Below, in pieces: positions 53,110 through 63,930 of a stretch of DNA of 64,000 nucleotides. The notes below the pieces were generated by a model. The model did not search any database and was not told the DNA's origin. It worked only from the letters and a program-made list of their open reading frames with translations. This DNA is from Marinomonas agarivorans. GTDB lineage: Bacteria > Pseudomonadota > Gammaproteobacteria > Pseudomonadales > Marinomonadaceae. Numbering within the stretch: position 1 is the first letter of the stretch; each line of letters opens with the position of its first letter. Location: contig NHNK02000007.1 in assembly GCA_002173415.2 (NCBI GenBank), forward strand, positions 110,094 to 174,093, written 5' to 3'. The position numbers and the translations under genes are program-made.

Positions 53110-53651
53110 AAGGCGCTACTTTTCGTATTCATCAGGCCATAAATATGGTAACCAACAATAGTGCCATGAAGGTTTTCAGAATTCTTTATAATGCCTTCGA
53201 GACTAAAACCTAAGCGCTCACATACTTTCTGGCTAGAGGTATTATCTGCCGCCACACGAATTTCAATTTTTTGCATACCTAATACAGTAAATGCGTAATC
53301 GATCAAGGTACGACAAGACTTCGTTATAATGCCTTTACCTTGATAGTTTTCTGCAACCCAGTAACCAATAACCGCTTTTTTTAGATTAAAGTCAATGGCA
53401 TTAAAAGAAATAGAACCTACAAAGTGGCCATTATAGTCAATGCCACACGCCATTTCTTTCATTTCAGAAAGCCCCGCTAATGCTCCTTTTATAAAGGCTC
53501 TTGTATCGTTGGCAGAATGTACTTTTGGAGGCCAGACCATCCACTTTTCCAAGTAGCGCCTGTTGTCATCTATAAGTCTAAATAACGCTTCGGCATTATT
53601 TGGTGTGAAAAGGAACAACCGTATTTTTTCATCTACATTTTTAACGAACAT
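53106..53651 (-). CDS. RimJ/RimL-type GNAT acetyltransferase
   Basis: 181 residues. Motif A-like VIGYWVAENYQGKGIITKSC (acetyl-CoA pyrophosphate loop Q-G-K-G) and the late VAADNTSSQKVCERLGFSLEG are typical of GNAT enzymes of the RimL/YdaF branch that acetylate ribosomal protein N-termini or antibiotics and other amines. RBS GGAGG-like sequence precedes the start. Coupled to the small gene downstream. Confidence 0.9.
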   Translation of the reverse strand: MFVKNVDEKIRLFLFTPNNAEALFRLIDDNRRYLEKWMVWPPKVHSANDTRAFIKGALAGLSEMKEMACGIDYNGHFVGSISFNAIDFNLKKAVIGYWVAENYQGKGIITKSCRTLIDYAFTVLGMQKIEIRVAADNTSSQKVCERLGFSLEGIIKNSENLHGTIVGYHIYGLMNTKSSAL

Positions 53652-53785
53652 ATAACAACCTCCTTATTTTTCTAGTGGCCTCTATCTAGGTAACCAACGA
53701 AGCAGATGCTGCTCCAAACCACTACTCGACTTACTTTTTGCTGGCCCTTTAAAAGAACATAACAAGATCCTTCTTATAGCATACG

Positions 53786-53814
53786 AAAAAAGCCTCTTCA
53801 AAAGAGGCTTTTAT
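53786..53814 (-). terminator. Terminator of ppk1
   Basis: 11-bp stem AAAAGCCTCTT / AAGAGGCTTTT with a 3-nt loop, 17 bp after the ppk stop codon on the minus strand; flanking A/T runs. Confidence 0.85.
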
Positions 53815-53829
53815 AGACAACAAAACTAC

Positions 53830-56076
53830 TTATTTTGCCAAGGTACTCAATAAGGTACGTTGGGCACTGCGGTAGTCGTCTTTCCTTGGTTTGTTAAGTT
53901 GGTAAGTACCATCCGTTTGTAAGACCCAGCTTTGGGTATTATCTGAGAGGTACATTTCCAGCTCTTTTTTCACTCGACGTACTAATTTATGGTCCTGTAA
54001 TGGGAAGGCCACTTCGATACGGTTATTAAGGTTTCTTTCCATGCCATCGGCACTGGATAGATACACTAACGGTGAGTGATTATTAAAGAAGTAGTACACG
54101 CGAGTATGTTCTAAGAAGCGACCAATAATTGAACGCACGCGGATATTTGACGACACGCCTTTTACACCTGGGCGTAAAATACAAATACCTCGTACAATCA
54201 GGTCAACCTTCACACCTGCTTGTGAGGCCTTGTATAAGGCTTGAATCAAGCGCGGTTCGGTCAGTGAGTTCACTTTCATAATGATACGAGAAGGTTCACC
54301 TGCGGCAGCGCTTTCGGCTTCTTTGGCAATCATATGTAGCAGGCGATCACGCAAGGTAAATGGTGCATGTAGTAGTTTTTTCACTTTCAGCTCTTTACTC
54401 ATGCCGGTCAACTGCTGAAATACTTTGTGCACATCTTCACATAAATCAGTGTCACTGGTGAGCAAGCTGTAGTCTGTATAAAGCCGAGCATTACCTGCGT
54501 GGTAATTACCTGTACCTAGGTGGACATAGCGTTTAAGTGCACTGCCTTCACGACGTACAATGAGTATCATTTTTGCATGAGTTTTATGGCGAACAACACC
54601 ATAAACCACGATCGCCCCAGCATCCTGTAGGCGACTAGCAAGAGCAAGGTTTTCCGCCTCATCAAAACGAGCACGTAACTCAATGACAACCGTTACCTCT
54701 TTGCCATTGCGGGCAGCTTCAACTAAAGCATTTGCGATAGGTGAACGAGAACCTGTTCGATATAAGGTTTGGCGAATCGCCACAACGTTCGGGTCTTTAG
54801 CGGCATTGGTTAAAAAGTCAACAACGGGAGAGAAGGACTCAAAAGGGTGCATTAACAGATAGTCGCGGCTTTTGATGACCTCAAACATATCATCGCCCTT
54901 ATTCTTCACCAGTTTGCTTGGCAAACCAGGTGAGAACGGAGGGTAAAGCAAGTCTGGGCGATCAACGAGATCAAGCACGGCCATCAAACGACTGAGATTA
55001 ACTGGGCCATCAATGCGGTATAGATCACTCGAGGTTAAATCAAATTGTTTTAGTAGAGAATCAATAACACTGTCAGGGCAGTTGTCCGCAATCTCTAAAC
55101 GCACGGAACTACCAAAGTGACGGCTTTGCAATTCGGTACGTAACGCCCCAGCTAAATCAACACCAATGTCGTCAGAGTCCACTTCTAGATCAGCATTTCG
55201 AGTTAAGCGAAACTGGTAGCAACCTTTTACTGTCATCCCTGGGAAGAGCTGATCCGCGTAGGCGTGAATAATCGAAGAAAGAAACGCCATACATTCGCCA
55301 TTTTCACTAACCTCATCTGGCATTTTTACCAACCTTGGTAACGAGCTCGGCGCTGGCACAATGGCTAAGCCATTTTCACGTCCAAACGCATCACGTCCTT
55401 CTAACTCCACCACAAAGTTAAAGGTTTTATTCGCAAGGCGTGGAAACGGATGTGTTGGGTCAAGACCAATCGGGCTAATAATTGGTAACACATTATCTCT
55501 AAAATAGCGCTTCGCCCAAGCGGATTGTTTTTCTGTCCACAGAGAGCGACGGATAAAGTGCACATTATGCTCCGCCAGTTTGGGGAAAATAATGTCATTA
55601 AGGATACGATATTGCCGACGCACTAGTTTGTGAGCAATGTCACTAATTTCCCGTAAAATATCACGTGGATGCATGCCATCAGGGCCGGTTTTTTCACGAT
55701 TATATTCCAGTTGACTCATGAGGCCCGCAACACGAATTTCAAAGAATTCATCCATGTTGCTGCTGAAGATGCACAAGAACATTAAGCGATTGAGTATAGG
55801 GTGGTTTTCGTCCATTGCCTGTTCAAGAACACGGGCATTAAACTGTAAGTGGCTAAGTTCGCGGTTAAAATATAACTCTTGATCAGAGAGGTCTATCTCT
55901 TCTGGTTTGCGTTCTTCAAGCGCCAATTTACTGGCATCCGCAGGCTGCTCTGGAATGGTTTCCAGCACCAGTTCTTCTGCATCAATATCAGGAGTACTTA
56001 CATCATGCCCTATTTTTTCATTAGAGCTATCAACATCCGATTGTACTTTTTCCTGTTTTACTTCTGCTTCAGCCAT
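53830..56076 (-). CDS. ppk1: Polyphosphate kinase 1
   Basis: 748 residues including a 60-residue acidic N-terminal extension. LYFNRELSHLQFNARVLEQA, RYVHLGTGNYHAGNARLYTD, GVVRHKTHAKMILIVRR (the phosphorylated histidine region) and GICILRPGVKG are PPK1 hallmarks. It reversibly polymerises ATP gamma-phosphate into polyphosphate at the inner membrane. Upstream hemB is 77 bp away on the same strand, so the two may be co-transcribed. Confidence 0.96.
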   Translation of the reverse strand: MAEAEVKQEKVQSDVDSSNEKIGHDVSTPDIDAEELVLETIPEQPADASKLALEERKPEEIDLSDQELYFNRELSHLQFNARVLEQAMDENHPILNRLMFLCIFSSNMDEFFEIRVAGLMSQLEYNREKTGPDGMHPRDILREISDIAHKLVRRQYRILNDIIFPKLAEHNVHFIRRSLWTEKQSAWAKRYFRDNVLPIISPIGLDPTHPFPRLANKTFNFVVELEGRDAFGRENGLAIVPAPSSLPRLVKMPDEVSENGECMAFLSSIIHAYADQLFPGMTVKGCYQFRLTRNADLEVDSDDIGVDLAGALRTELQSRHFGSSVRLEIADNCPDSVIDSLLKQFDLTSSDLYRIDGPVNLSRLMAVLDLVDRPDLLYPPFSPGLPSKLVKNKGDDMFEVIKSRDYLLMHPFESFSPVVDFLTNAAKDPNVVAIRQTLYRTGSRSPIANALVEAARNGKEVTVVIELRARFDEAENLALASRLQDAGAIVVYGVVRHKTHAKMILIVRREGSALKRYVHLGTGNYHAGNARLYTDYSLLTSDTDLCEDVHKVFQQLTGMSKELKVKKLLHAPFTLRDRLLHMIAKEAESAAAGEPSRIIMKVNSLTEPRLIQALYKASQAGVKVDLIVRGICILRPGVKGVSSNIRVRSIIGRFLEHTRVYYFFNNHSPLVYLSSADGMERNLNNRIEVAFPLQDHKLVRRVKKELEMYLSDNTQSWVLQTDGTYQLNKPRKDDYRSAQRTLLSTLAK

Positions 56077-56153
56077 ATACGAACCACTCCACTTACGTCT
56101 ATTGACTTATTTTTGGTGATCTGAGGCAACACCAGATCGGGGGTTGTTACTTT

Positions 56154-57155
<1,002 letters not shown>

Positions 57156-57307
57156 TTAATTCGACTTAACAGTACGAGACTTTTATTACATTTGGGTGAC
57201 AGAAGCGAATATACCGGTATTGGCGATGATGTCATCTCTGTCGTTAGCTTAGCCTATAAAATATGAAAACGGTGTTATAGCGCCAGTAATCGATCTTATT
57301 TCAATCC

Positions 57308-59233
57308 TTAGTGCGAATTTTGCGCCTCTTCTAGCGCTTCTTGAGCGATGAACCAAGCCTCTTCACTGTCGGCCAGCGTTTTTTTCCACTTAGCCTCCTC
57401 TGTCAGAACTTGCTGTAGTTGATCTTTATTTTCAGCCTCGTATAGCGTGGCATCAAGCATTTTTGCGCTAATTTCTGTCAGCTTAGTTTGGGCAAGCGCC
57501 ATAGCTTTTTCATGTTGCTCAACTTGCTTTTTGAGTGGACTAAGCTGCTTTCTAAGTTCTGCCGCTTTACGTCTATCTTCTTTTTTATCAACTTTCTCTG
57601 ATGAGCCCTCTTTCTTATCTGACTGACGCTCCATGTTCTTAACCGTCTGCTGTCTTTGCTGCAACCACTGATAATAGGCTGCCAGATCGCCATCGAATTC
57701 CACAATTTGGTGGTCAGCTACTAAGAAAAACTCTTCAACCGTGCTGTTTAGTAGGTGTCTATCGTGAGATACCAGCAGAATCGCGCCCTCAAAAGCTTGT
57801 AGCGCTTCTGTCAATGCTTGGCGCATTTCAAGGTCAAGGTGGTTAGTTGGTTCATCTAAAATAAGAAGATTAGGTCGTACCCAAACAATTAGCGCCAAGG
57901 CTAAACGCGCTTTTTCACCACCAGAAAAGCCTTGAACCAAGCGTGTTGCGTCGTCACCACGGAAACCAAAACCACCCAGATAATTTCTGATATCTCTTTC
58001 TAACGCGGTTGGTGTTAAGCGTTGAATATGCAAGATGGGGGTTGCTTCCAAATCAAGCGCACTAAGTTGATGCTGGGAGAAATAGCCTATTTGTAAGTTC
58101 TCACCTGTCATTCGGTTACCACTGAGTAACGCTATCTCACCCACTAAAGATTTTATTAAGGTCGATTTACCCGCCCCATTTGGCCCTAGAAGGCCAATTC
58201 TTTGACCGTCTCTAATGCTGAAGTTAGTAGTATCGATTTGCACCTTATTTTCTTTAGATGACGAGGTATAACCTAATGTTGCATCGCTAAGCGTCAAAAG
58301 TTGAGCAGAGGTTTTTTCTGCCACCGGAATACTAAATTCAAATTGTGAGTCAACATGAGCTGGGCCTATCACTTCCATTTTTTCGAGCATTTTTAGACGA
58401 CTTTGCGCCTGTTTTGCTTTGGTGGCCTTATAACGAAAGCGATCAACATAACTTTGTAAATGCGCCTTGCGTACTTGTTGGCGCTCGTATGTGGCTTGTT
58501 GCTGGGCAAGTTGTTCCGTTCGTTGGCGTTCGTAACTTGAGTAATTGCCCTTGTATAACACCAATTTTTTCTGGTGTAAGTGCACTATATGACTGGTAAT
58601 GGCGTCAAGGAAATCACGATCATGTGAAATAAGAATTAACGTACCGCTGTACTGTCGTAGCCAAGATTCTAGCCAAACAACTGCGTCCAAATCTAAGTGG
58701 TTGGTTGGCTCATCGAGTAATAACACGTCAGATGGACACATGAGAGCTTTGGCTAAGTTTAATCGGATACGCCAACCACCAGAAAAGTCTGTCACTTGTT
58801 GTTGCATCTCTGACATTTTAAAGCCCAAACCTTGTAAAAGCGTCTCTGCTCGGGCTTTGGCGCTATAGCCTTGGGCCGCTTCAAACTCACCAAGCCAGTG
58901 TGCGTGAGCACTAGCGTCATTACTTTGCTCTGCTATATGGATATGGGCTTCTATTTGTCGCAACCAATCATCGCCATCCAAACAGTAATCTAAAGCAGTA
59001 CGCTCTGTATCAGTTACTTCTTGCGCCATGAATGCAATGCGCTTTTGCCCAGGTAGCACTACTGATCCTGTATCTGTTTGCAGATCGCCTTTTATTAAGG
59101 CAAAAAGGGAAGACTTACCAGCACCATTTGCGCCAATTAACCCAACTTTCTGACCTTCAAATACGGTTAAGTCGGCTTTATCTAACAAAAACTGATTATG
59201 GCGTTGTAAACTAACTTGTGAAAGTTGGATCAT
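57308..59233 (-). CDS. yheS: ABC-F ATPase (YheS-like)
   Basis: 641 residues with two ATPase domains: Walker A GANGAGKSS and GPNGAGKST, signatures FSGGWRIRLNLAKALM and FSGGEKARLALALIVW, Walker B LLLDEPTNHLDL and LILDEPTNHLDL. A charged linker lies between them and a coiled-coil C-terminal tail follows (about 540-641). No membrane segments. ABC-F proteins of this type act on stalled ribosomes. Divergent from the DUF2390 gene. Confidence 0.93.
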   Translation of the reverse strand: MIQLSQVSLQRHNQFLLDKADLTVFEGQKVGLIGANGAGKSSLFALIKGDLQTDTGSVVLPGQKRIAFMAQEVTDTERTALDYCLDGDDWLRQIEAHIHIAEQSNDASAHAHWLGEFEAAQGYSAKARAETLLQGLGFKMSEMQQQVTDFSGGWRIRLNLAKALMCPSDVLLLDEPTNHLDLDAVVWLESWLRQYSGTLILISHDRDFLDAITSHIVHLHQKKLVLYKGNYSSYERQRTEQLAQQQATYERQQVRKAHLQSYVDRFRYKATKAKQAQSRLKMLEKMEVIGPAHVDSQFEFSIPVAEKTSAQLLTLSDATLGYTSSSKENKVQIDTTNFSIRDGQRIGLLGPNGAGKSTLIKSLVGEIALLSGNRMTGENLQIGYFSQHQLSALDLEATPILHIQRLTPTALERDIRNYLGGFGFRGDDATRLVQGFSGGEKARLALALIVWVRPNLLILDEPTNHLDLEMRQALTEALQAFEGAILLVSHDRHLLNSTVEEFFLVADHQIVEFDGDLAAYYQWLQQRQQTVKNMERQSDKKEGSSEKVDKKEDRRKAAELRKQLSPLKKQVEQHEKAMALAQTKLTEISAKMLDATLYEAENKDQLQQVLTEEAKWKKTLADSEEAWFIAQEALEEAQNSH

Positions 59234-59402
59234 TGGGGGTGTTGTCTCTTCTAATAATCAGATTGGGTTGATTTATTGTATGCTTTACAGAGCTTAATAA
59301 TATAGTATTTTACGTTATTTAGTTGATTTACGTAGCCTTTTCCCCTCTCATCTAGCTGTTTCTTATCTATCTTGTGCAATCGGCAAACTAGGCAATAACA
59401 TT

Positions 59403-59945
59403 ATGACGAACACCACTTGCTTTTATGAACACACTGAAAACGATTTTTGGCGTTTTTCGTTGAGTGTTTACAGTGAAAAACGGATCGAATCCCTGTGTTT
59501 GATATTACAAGATGTGCATACTTTAGACATTAACGAGTTGTTGTTCGCTGCTTGGTTAGGAAGGCAAGAGCGTAAGCTAGAGTTAACATTACTCAGAGCA
59601 GATCAAGAATTAACTGAACTACAAGCCAAAGTTCTCACGCCTTTACGCCATGCAAGAAGGGCGATGAAGCACATTGCTGAAGCCTCTTCTGCTTATCAAA
59701 AATTAAAACTCACTGAGTTATCAGTCGAACAACACATCCAAGCATATCTTTGGTGTAATCGAAATCGATTCTCGGTTTCGAAAACATCAGAAACACCAGC
59801 GATAACACAACAAGTACAGGAAAATGTTTTACTACTTTGGCAAACGCCCCTTGATCAATTAGCAAAGCGAGAAGCAAAAACACCACCGGACGAATTAATT
59901 GAGTTCTGCGAGTGGATGATTAGATATACGACAGGTAAAATATAA
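59403..59945 (+). CDS. TIGR02444/DUF2390 family protein
   Basis: 180 residues. FWRFSLSVYSEKRIESLCLILQD, then LDINELLFAAWLGRQERKLE fit TIGR02444 (DUF2390). Function unknown; these genes often lie next to ABC-F yheS genes, as here. No signal peptide. Confidence 0.85.
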   Translation: MTNTTCFYEHTENDFWRFSLSVYSEKRIESLCLILQDVHTLDINELLFAAWLGRQERKLELTLLRADQELTELQAKVLTPLRHARRAMKHIAEASSAYQKLKLTELSVEQHIQAYLWCNRNRFSVSKTSETPAITQQVQENVLLLWQTPLDQLAKREAKTPPDELIEFCEWMIRYTTGKI

Positions 59946-59988
59946 CGTTTAATCAACGTGTAAATAAATACTCCTCGTAACAGAGGTA

Positions 59989-60012
59989 ATGACCTGAATA
60001 AGGTCATATTTT
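59989..60012 (+). terminator. Weak terminator between the DUF2390 gene and hslO
   Basis: ATGACCT / AGGTCAT stem with a 5-nt loop followed by ATTTT, 17 bp before the hslO start; may also be a leader hairpin. Confidence 0.4.
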
Positions 60013-60028
60013 CATAGAGTAGTTTGTT

Positions 60029-60940
60029 ATGACTGAAGCCGAATCAAAATCCACTTTTCTGAATCAAATGAATGATCAGGGCAATCAAATACAACGTTTT
60101 TCGTTTGATAACACCAACGTTCGTGGTGAGCGCGTTATGCTTACTAATGCCTATCAAGAGATTATTCGACGAAAAGATTATCCTGCCGCCATTGAAAACC
60201 TATTGGGCGAATTCGTAGCGGCTGTTGCTCTATTACGCGATATCATCAAGATAGACGGCGTTTTATCTCTCCAAGCTAAAGGCGAAGGCGTTTTATCAAC
60301 TATTATGGCGGAGTGTGACGAGCAACAGAATGTAAGAGGCATTGCCCAGTGGGACCCAAACGCAGTCATGCCTAATACCTTACCACTACAAGAAACATTA
60401 GCTGGCGGCTACTTAGTCATTACGATGACGCCATCACAAGGGAATCGCTACCAAGGCATTGTCGAGCTAACAGGAGACACGCTTGCAGAATGTCTGGAAC
60501 AATACTTCTTTCAATCAGAGCAATTACCTAGCCGCATTTGGCTAACTGCAAATGGATCTCAGTGTTCCGGCCTATTTTTACAACGTCTTCCTAACGAGCA
60601 GGCCAAAGAAAACGATGAGGATGCTTGGGAACGCTTATGCCATTTAGCGGCAACCACAACAACAGAAGAACTCCTTACGTTAACAACAGAGCATTTACTA
60701 CATCGTTTGTACCATGAAGAAGAGGTACGCCTTTATGAACCCAAACCTATGCAATTTCGCTGTTCTTGTTCACGTGAACGCACACAAGAAGCACTTATGT
60801 CTATTGCGCCAGAGGAGCTCAAAGAAATTTTGCTAGAGCAGGGAGTGATTGCGATTGACTGTCAATTTTGTGCTGAGCATTATGAATTCAGCGAGGCAGA
60901 AATTGCCCCACTTTTAGGTGATCAAGGTTTCGTTCATTAG
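60029..60940 (+). CDS. hslO: Redox-regulated chaperone Hsp33
   Basis: 303 residues. C-terminal zinc/redox switch Cys245, Cys247 (FRCSCSRERT) and Cys278, Cys281 (DCQFCAEHYEF). The zinc is released on oxidation by HOCl or peroxide plus heat, activating the holdase. Body includes RGERVMLTNAYQEI. Cytoplasmic. The 240-bp gap after it (60941-61182) shows no clear gene. Confidence 0.96.
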   Translation: MTEAESKSTFLNQMNDQGNQIQRFSFDNTNVRGERVMLTNAYQEIIRRKDYPAAIENLLGEFVAAVALLRDIIKIDGVLSLQAKGEGVLSTIMAECDEQQNVRGIAQWDPNAVMPNTLPLQETLAGGYLVITMTPSQGNRYQGIVELTGDTLAECLEQYFFQSEQLPSRIWLTANGSQCSGLFLQRLPNEQAKENDEDAWERLCHLAATTTTEELLTLTTEHLLHRLYHEEEVRLYEPKPMQFRCSCSRERTQEALMSIAPEELKEILLEQGVIAIDCQFCAEHYEFSEAEIAPLLGDQGFVH

Positions 60941-61182
60941 TAACAAAAATAAACACTATAGAGAATCGTTATGCCCAGAGGGGCTGACCTTAGAAGAAAT
61001 TATAGGTAAATTGCATATACTTTAAAATGAGATAAAAACTTGTCGATAAGTAATTGAGATCATGCTGCAAAACAACATTATCAACCTTGTTGTTTCTATT
61101 GCTTAATTTTTATAACAGAACGATTAAGTAAGCACATGACTCTCTATCTCCATAACAATTGGCGAATAATGGCGGCGTTAGT

Positions 61183-62685
61183 ATGACGGATAAATCGGTA
61201 GATGTGTTATTGGTTGGCGCGGGAGCAATGAGCACCACGTTAGGAACTTTGCTCAAGCAGTTAGACCCCTCCTTAAGTGTTCTTATCGTTGAGCGCCTTA
61301 ATAGTGTTGCTCAAGAAAGTACTGACGGCTGGAATAATGCCGGTACAGGACACGCAGCGTATTGCGAGCTAAATTACACCGCTGAAATGGAAGATGGTCA
61401 GGTCAACATTGAGAAAGCAACCGCGATCAATGCCGCGTTTGAAGTCAGTTTACAGTTTTGGTCCTATTTAGTAGAACAGAAATTACTACCCGAGCCGCAT
61501 AATTTTATTAACCCTGTTCCTCACCAAAGCTTGGTTTGGGGTGAAAAAAATGTCACCTTTCTTCGTAACCGCTATGAGACGTTAAAGAACCACCACTTAT
61601 TCGCAGAAATGGAGTACACAGAGGATCCAGAGGTGATCACTCAATGGATGCCGCTGATCATGAAAGATCGCCAAGACATACCACCTTGTGCCGCTACCCG
61701 TATTGCCCATGGCACAGATGTTAATTTCGGTGCCTTGGCTCGCTATATGGCGCAATACCTGCAAGAGCAGGAACAATCTGAAATTCGTTTCAACAGCCAT
61801 GTGAATCGTCTAGAGCAACAAGCAGATAAGAGCTGGAATGTTTCTGTACAGTCGCAAGGTAAAACAGAGGTAATCAATGCAAAATTTGTTTTCCTTGGCG
61901 CTGGCGGTGGCGCTTTACCCTTGCTGCAAAAGTCAGGCATTCCTGAGAGTCACGGTTATGCAGGCTTTCCGGTAAGTGGTCAATGGTTAATTTGTGAAAA
62001 GCCTGAAGTCGTAGAGCAACACTACGCCAAAGTTTATGGGGCTGCTCCCATTGGTGCACCGCCTATGTCAGTGCCTCATTTAGATACTCGGATTATCGAT
62101 GGCAAGAAAGCATTGCTATTTGGACCTTTTGCCGGCTTTACTACCAAGTTTTTGAAAAAAGGCTCTATTTTCGATATGCCTTTCAGCGTTCGCTCTGACA
62201 ACATAAAACCCATGTTATCTGTTGCGAAAAATAATATGGATTTAACTCGTTACTTAATTTCTGAAGTACTGCAATCAAAACGTAGCAGAGTCGATTCCCT
62301 AAGAGAGTTTTATCCGCAAGCCAGAGATGAAGACTGGCGTATTGGTTATGCAGGCCAACGGGTGCAAATCATCAAGAAAGACGGCAAACTCGGTGGAAAA
62401 TTAGAGTTCGGTACAGAAGCGATCGTTTCTGCGGATGGATCTTTAGCGGCCTTATTAGGCGCTTCTCCTGGCGCTTCAACCACAGTAAACACTATTGTTA
62501 ATATCTTAGAACGCAGTTTTCCCGAGCAAGTCAAAACCCCAGAGTGGCAAGATAAAATTAAAACCATGATTCCGTCTTATGGTGAGTCATTGATTGATGA
62601 TGCCGATCTACTAAGAAAAGTAAGATCAAGAACTCTGCAAACCTTAGAGCTAGATTACGAATCATACGCTAGGCAGCAAGGTTAA
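61183..62685 (+). CDS. mqo: Malate:quinone oxidoreductase
   Basis: 500 residues from ATG at 61183. Dinucleotide-binding VDVLLVGAGAMSTTLGTLLK, then ERLNSVAQESTDGWNNAGTGH, CELNYT, FAGFTTKFLKKGS and GASPGASTTVNTIV are strongly conserved. FAD enzyme at the inner-membrane face that oxidises malate to oxaloacetate and passes electrons to quinone. The TAA stop overlaps the ATG of the next gene. Confidence 0.96.
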   Translation: MTDKSVDVLLVGAGAMSTTLGTLLKQLDPSLSVLIVERLNSVAQESTDGWNNAGTGHAAYCELNYTAEMEDGQVNIEKATAINAAFEVSLQFWSYLVEQKLLPEPHNFINPVPHQSLVWGEKNVTFLRNRYETLKNHHLFAEMEYTEDPEVITQWMPLIMKDRQDIPPCAATRIAHGTDVNFGALARYMAQYLQEQEQSEIRFNSHVNRLEQQADKSWNVSVQSQGKTEVINAKFVFLGAGGGALPLLQKSGIPESHGYAGFPVSGQWLICEKPEVVEQHYAKVYGAAPIGAPPMSVPHLDTRIIDGKKALLFGPFAGFTTKFLKKGSIFDMPFSVRSDNIKPMLSVAKNNMDLTRYLISEVLQSKRSRVDSLREFYPQARDEDWRIGYAGQRVQIIKKDGKLGGKLEFGTEAIVSADGSLAALLGASPGASTTVNTIVNILERSFPEQVKTPEWQDKIKTMIPSYGESLIDDADLLRKVRSRTLQTLELDYESYARQQG

Positions 62686-62948
62686 TGGTAGTTCCAGCAT
62701 TCCAGCAAACATTATGTGATGCACTTCGCGATAGAGAGCATCACTCTAATCATGACGATGAGCTATTTTACTGTTCTTATTTACTTGGCTTATTAGCACT
62801 TGAGAGTCATGGTGACGCAGCTACAGAAGAAGAATTTATCCACTTATTTTCCTCCTCTCTTAATAAAACGATGGTTCAAGAAAATCTAAATGAACAAGAC
62901 CAAGAACATATTCTTGATTTGTGGCGCCAAGTATCAAAAAGCCAATAA
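62685..62948 (+). CDS. yfcL: YfcL family protein
   Basis: 87 residues. HDDELFYCSYLLGLLALES and the C-terminal LNEQDQEHILDLWRQV resemble E. coli YfcL. Function unknown. Its ATG overlaps the mqo stop (TAATG), so translation is coupled to mqo, which may hint at a role linked to malate oxidation. Confidence 0.75.
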   Translation: MVVPAFQQTLCDALRDREHHSNHDDELFYCSYLLGLLALESHGDAATEEEFIHLFSSSLNKTMVQENLNEQDQEHILDLWRQVSKSQ

Positions 62949-63195
62949 GTTGGTCTTTAACAATAAAAAGTAAAGCATCAAAGTGATAAAAAGTTAGTTT
63001 CTGCTATTAATTTGTAGCTAGCTATTGCATTTGTTCATACTCGCCTTTACAACTAGGGCTAAGTGGTTTGTTCTATATTACCTTGTTCAAGCTAAAATCC
63101 ATCTGTTGGTAACCTAGCCGCTCTATGAACTTAGAGTAATAGAATGACTCTAAAGGCTTTAAAATTAAGCAAAAATAAAAATGGAATCTCCTTTT

Positions 63196-63882
63196 ATGAA
63201 AAAAACTATAATTTCTGCCCTCGTTTTATCTTCCTCTTTTGCGTTTGCCGAAGCACCGGTCACTGATGAACAAAAATTAGGTTATACCTTTGGTTCCATG
63301 GTTGGCGGCCAATTGAGTAATGCTGTCAAAGATCTTGATATTGATGCTTTTACTGCAGGATTTAATGCAGCTTACACTGGTAATGAACCTGAGTTATCAC
63401 GAGAAGAAATGGCAGGTATTTTCCAAGCATTCCAACAAGAGCAAATAGAGCTACAGCAACGTGAGCAAGAACGTTTAGCAGAGGAAGCAAAAGCGAAAGC
63501 TGCGGCTTGGCTAGCAGAAAAAGAACAAGAAGAAGGAATAGAAAAAACCGAGTCTGGCCTACTTTATAAGATGGTCAGTGCTGGTTCAGGCAAAAAGCCA
63601 GTAGCGACAGACACAGTAACAGTCAATTATGAAGGTTCTCTTGCGGATGGAACTGTATTTGATAGCTCATATGAGCGTGGTGAGCCTGTCAGTTTCCCAT
63701 TAAATCAAGTTATCTCAGGTTGGACTGAAGGTCTACAATTAATGGCAGTTGGTTCTAAGTACGAACTTTACATTCCAGCAGAGTTGGCTTATGGACCAGG
63801 CGGCACAGGCCCAATACCACCACATTCAGCGCTTAAATTTGTGGTAGAGTTACTAGAGATCGATGCCACTGACGCTAAATAG
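63196..63882 (+). CDS. FKBP-type peptidyl-prolyl isomerase (FkpA/Mip type)
   Basis: 228 residues from ATG at 63196; the in-frame ATG at 63181 would precede the signal peptide MKKTIISALVLSSSFAFA by five residues. Residues about 20-110 form the dimerising helical N-terminal domain and a long Glu/Lys helix (EQERLAEEAKAKAAAWLAEK). The FKBP domain (about 120-228) has YEGSLADGTVFDSSYERG, GWTEGLQLM and AYGPGGTGPIPPHSAL. Periplasmic foldase. Confidence 0.94.
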   Translation: MKKTIISALVLSSSFAFAEAPVTDEQKLGYTFGSMVGGQLSNAVKDLDIDAFTAGFNAAYTGNEPELSREEMAGIFQAFQQEQIELQQREQERLAEEAKAKAAAWLAEKEQEEGIEKTESGLLYKMVSAGSGKKPVATDTVTVNYEGSLADGTVFDSSYERGEPVSFPLNQVISGWTEGLQLMAVGSKYELYIPAELAYGPGGTGPIPPHSALKFVVELLEIDATDAK

Positions 63883-63896
63883 TCCTCCCTGAATAA

Positions 63897-63930
63897 TGGC
63901 GTTTCAAGCAAGAAACGCCACACGATTTTT
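63897..63930 (+). terminator. Terminator of the FKBP gene
   Basis: 9-bp stem TGGCGTTTC / GAAACGCCA with a 6-nt loop, followed by CACGATTTTT, 15 bp after the stop codon. Confidence 0.75.
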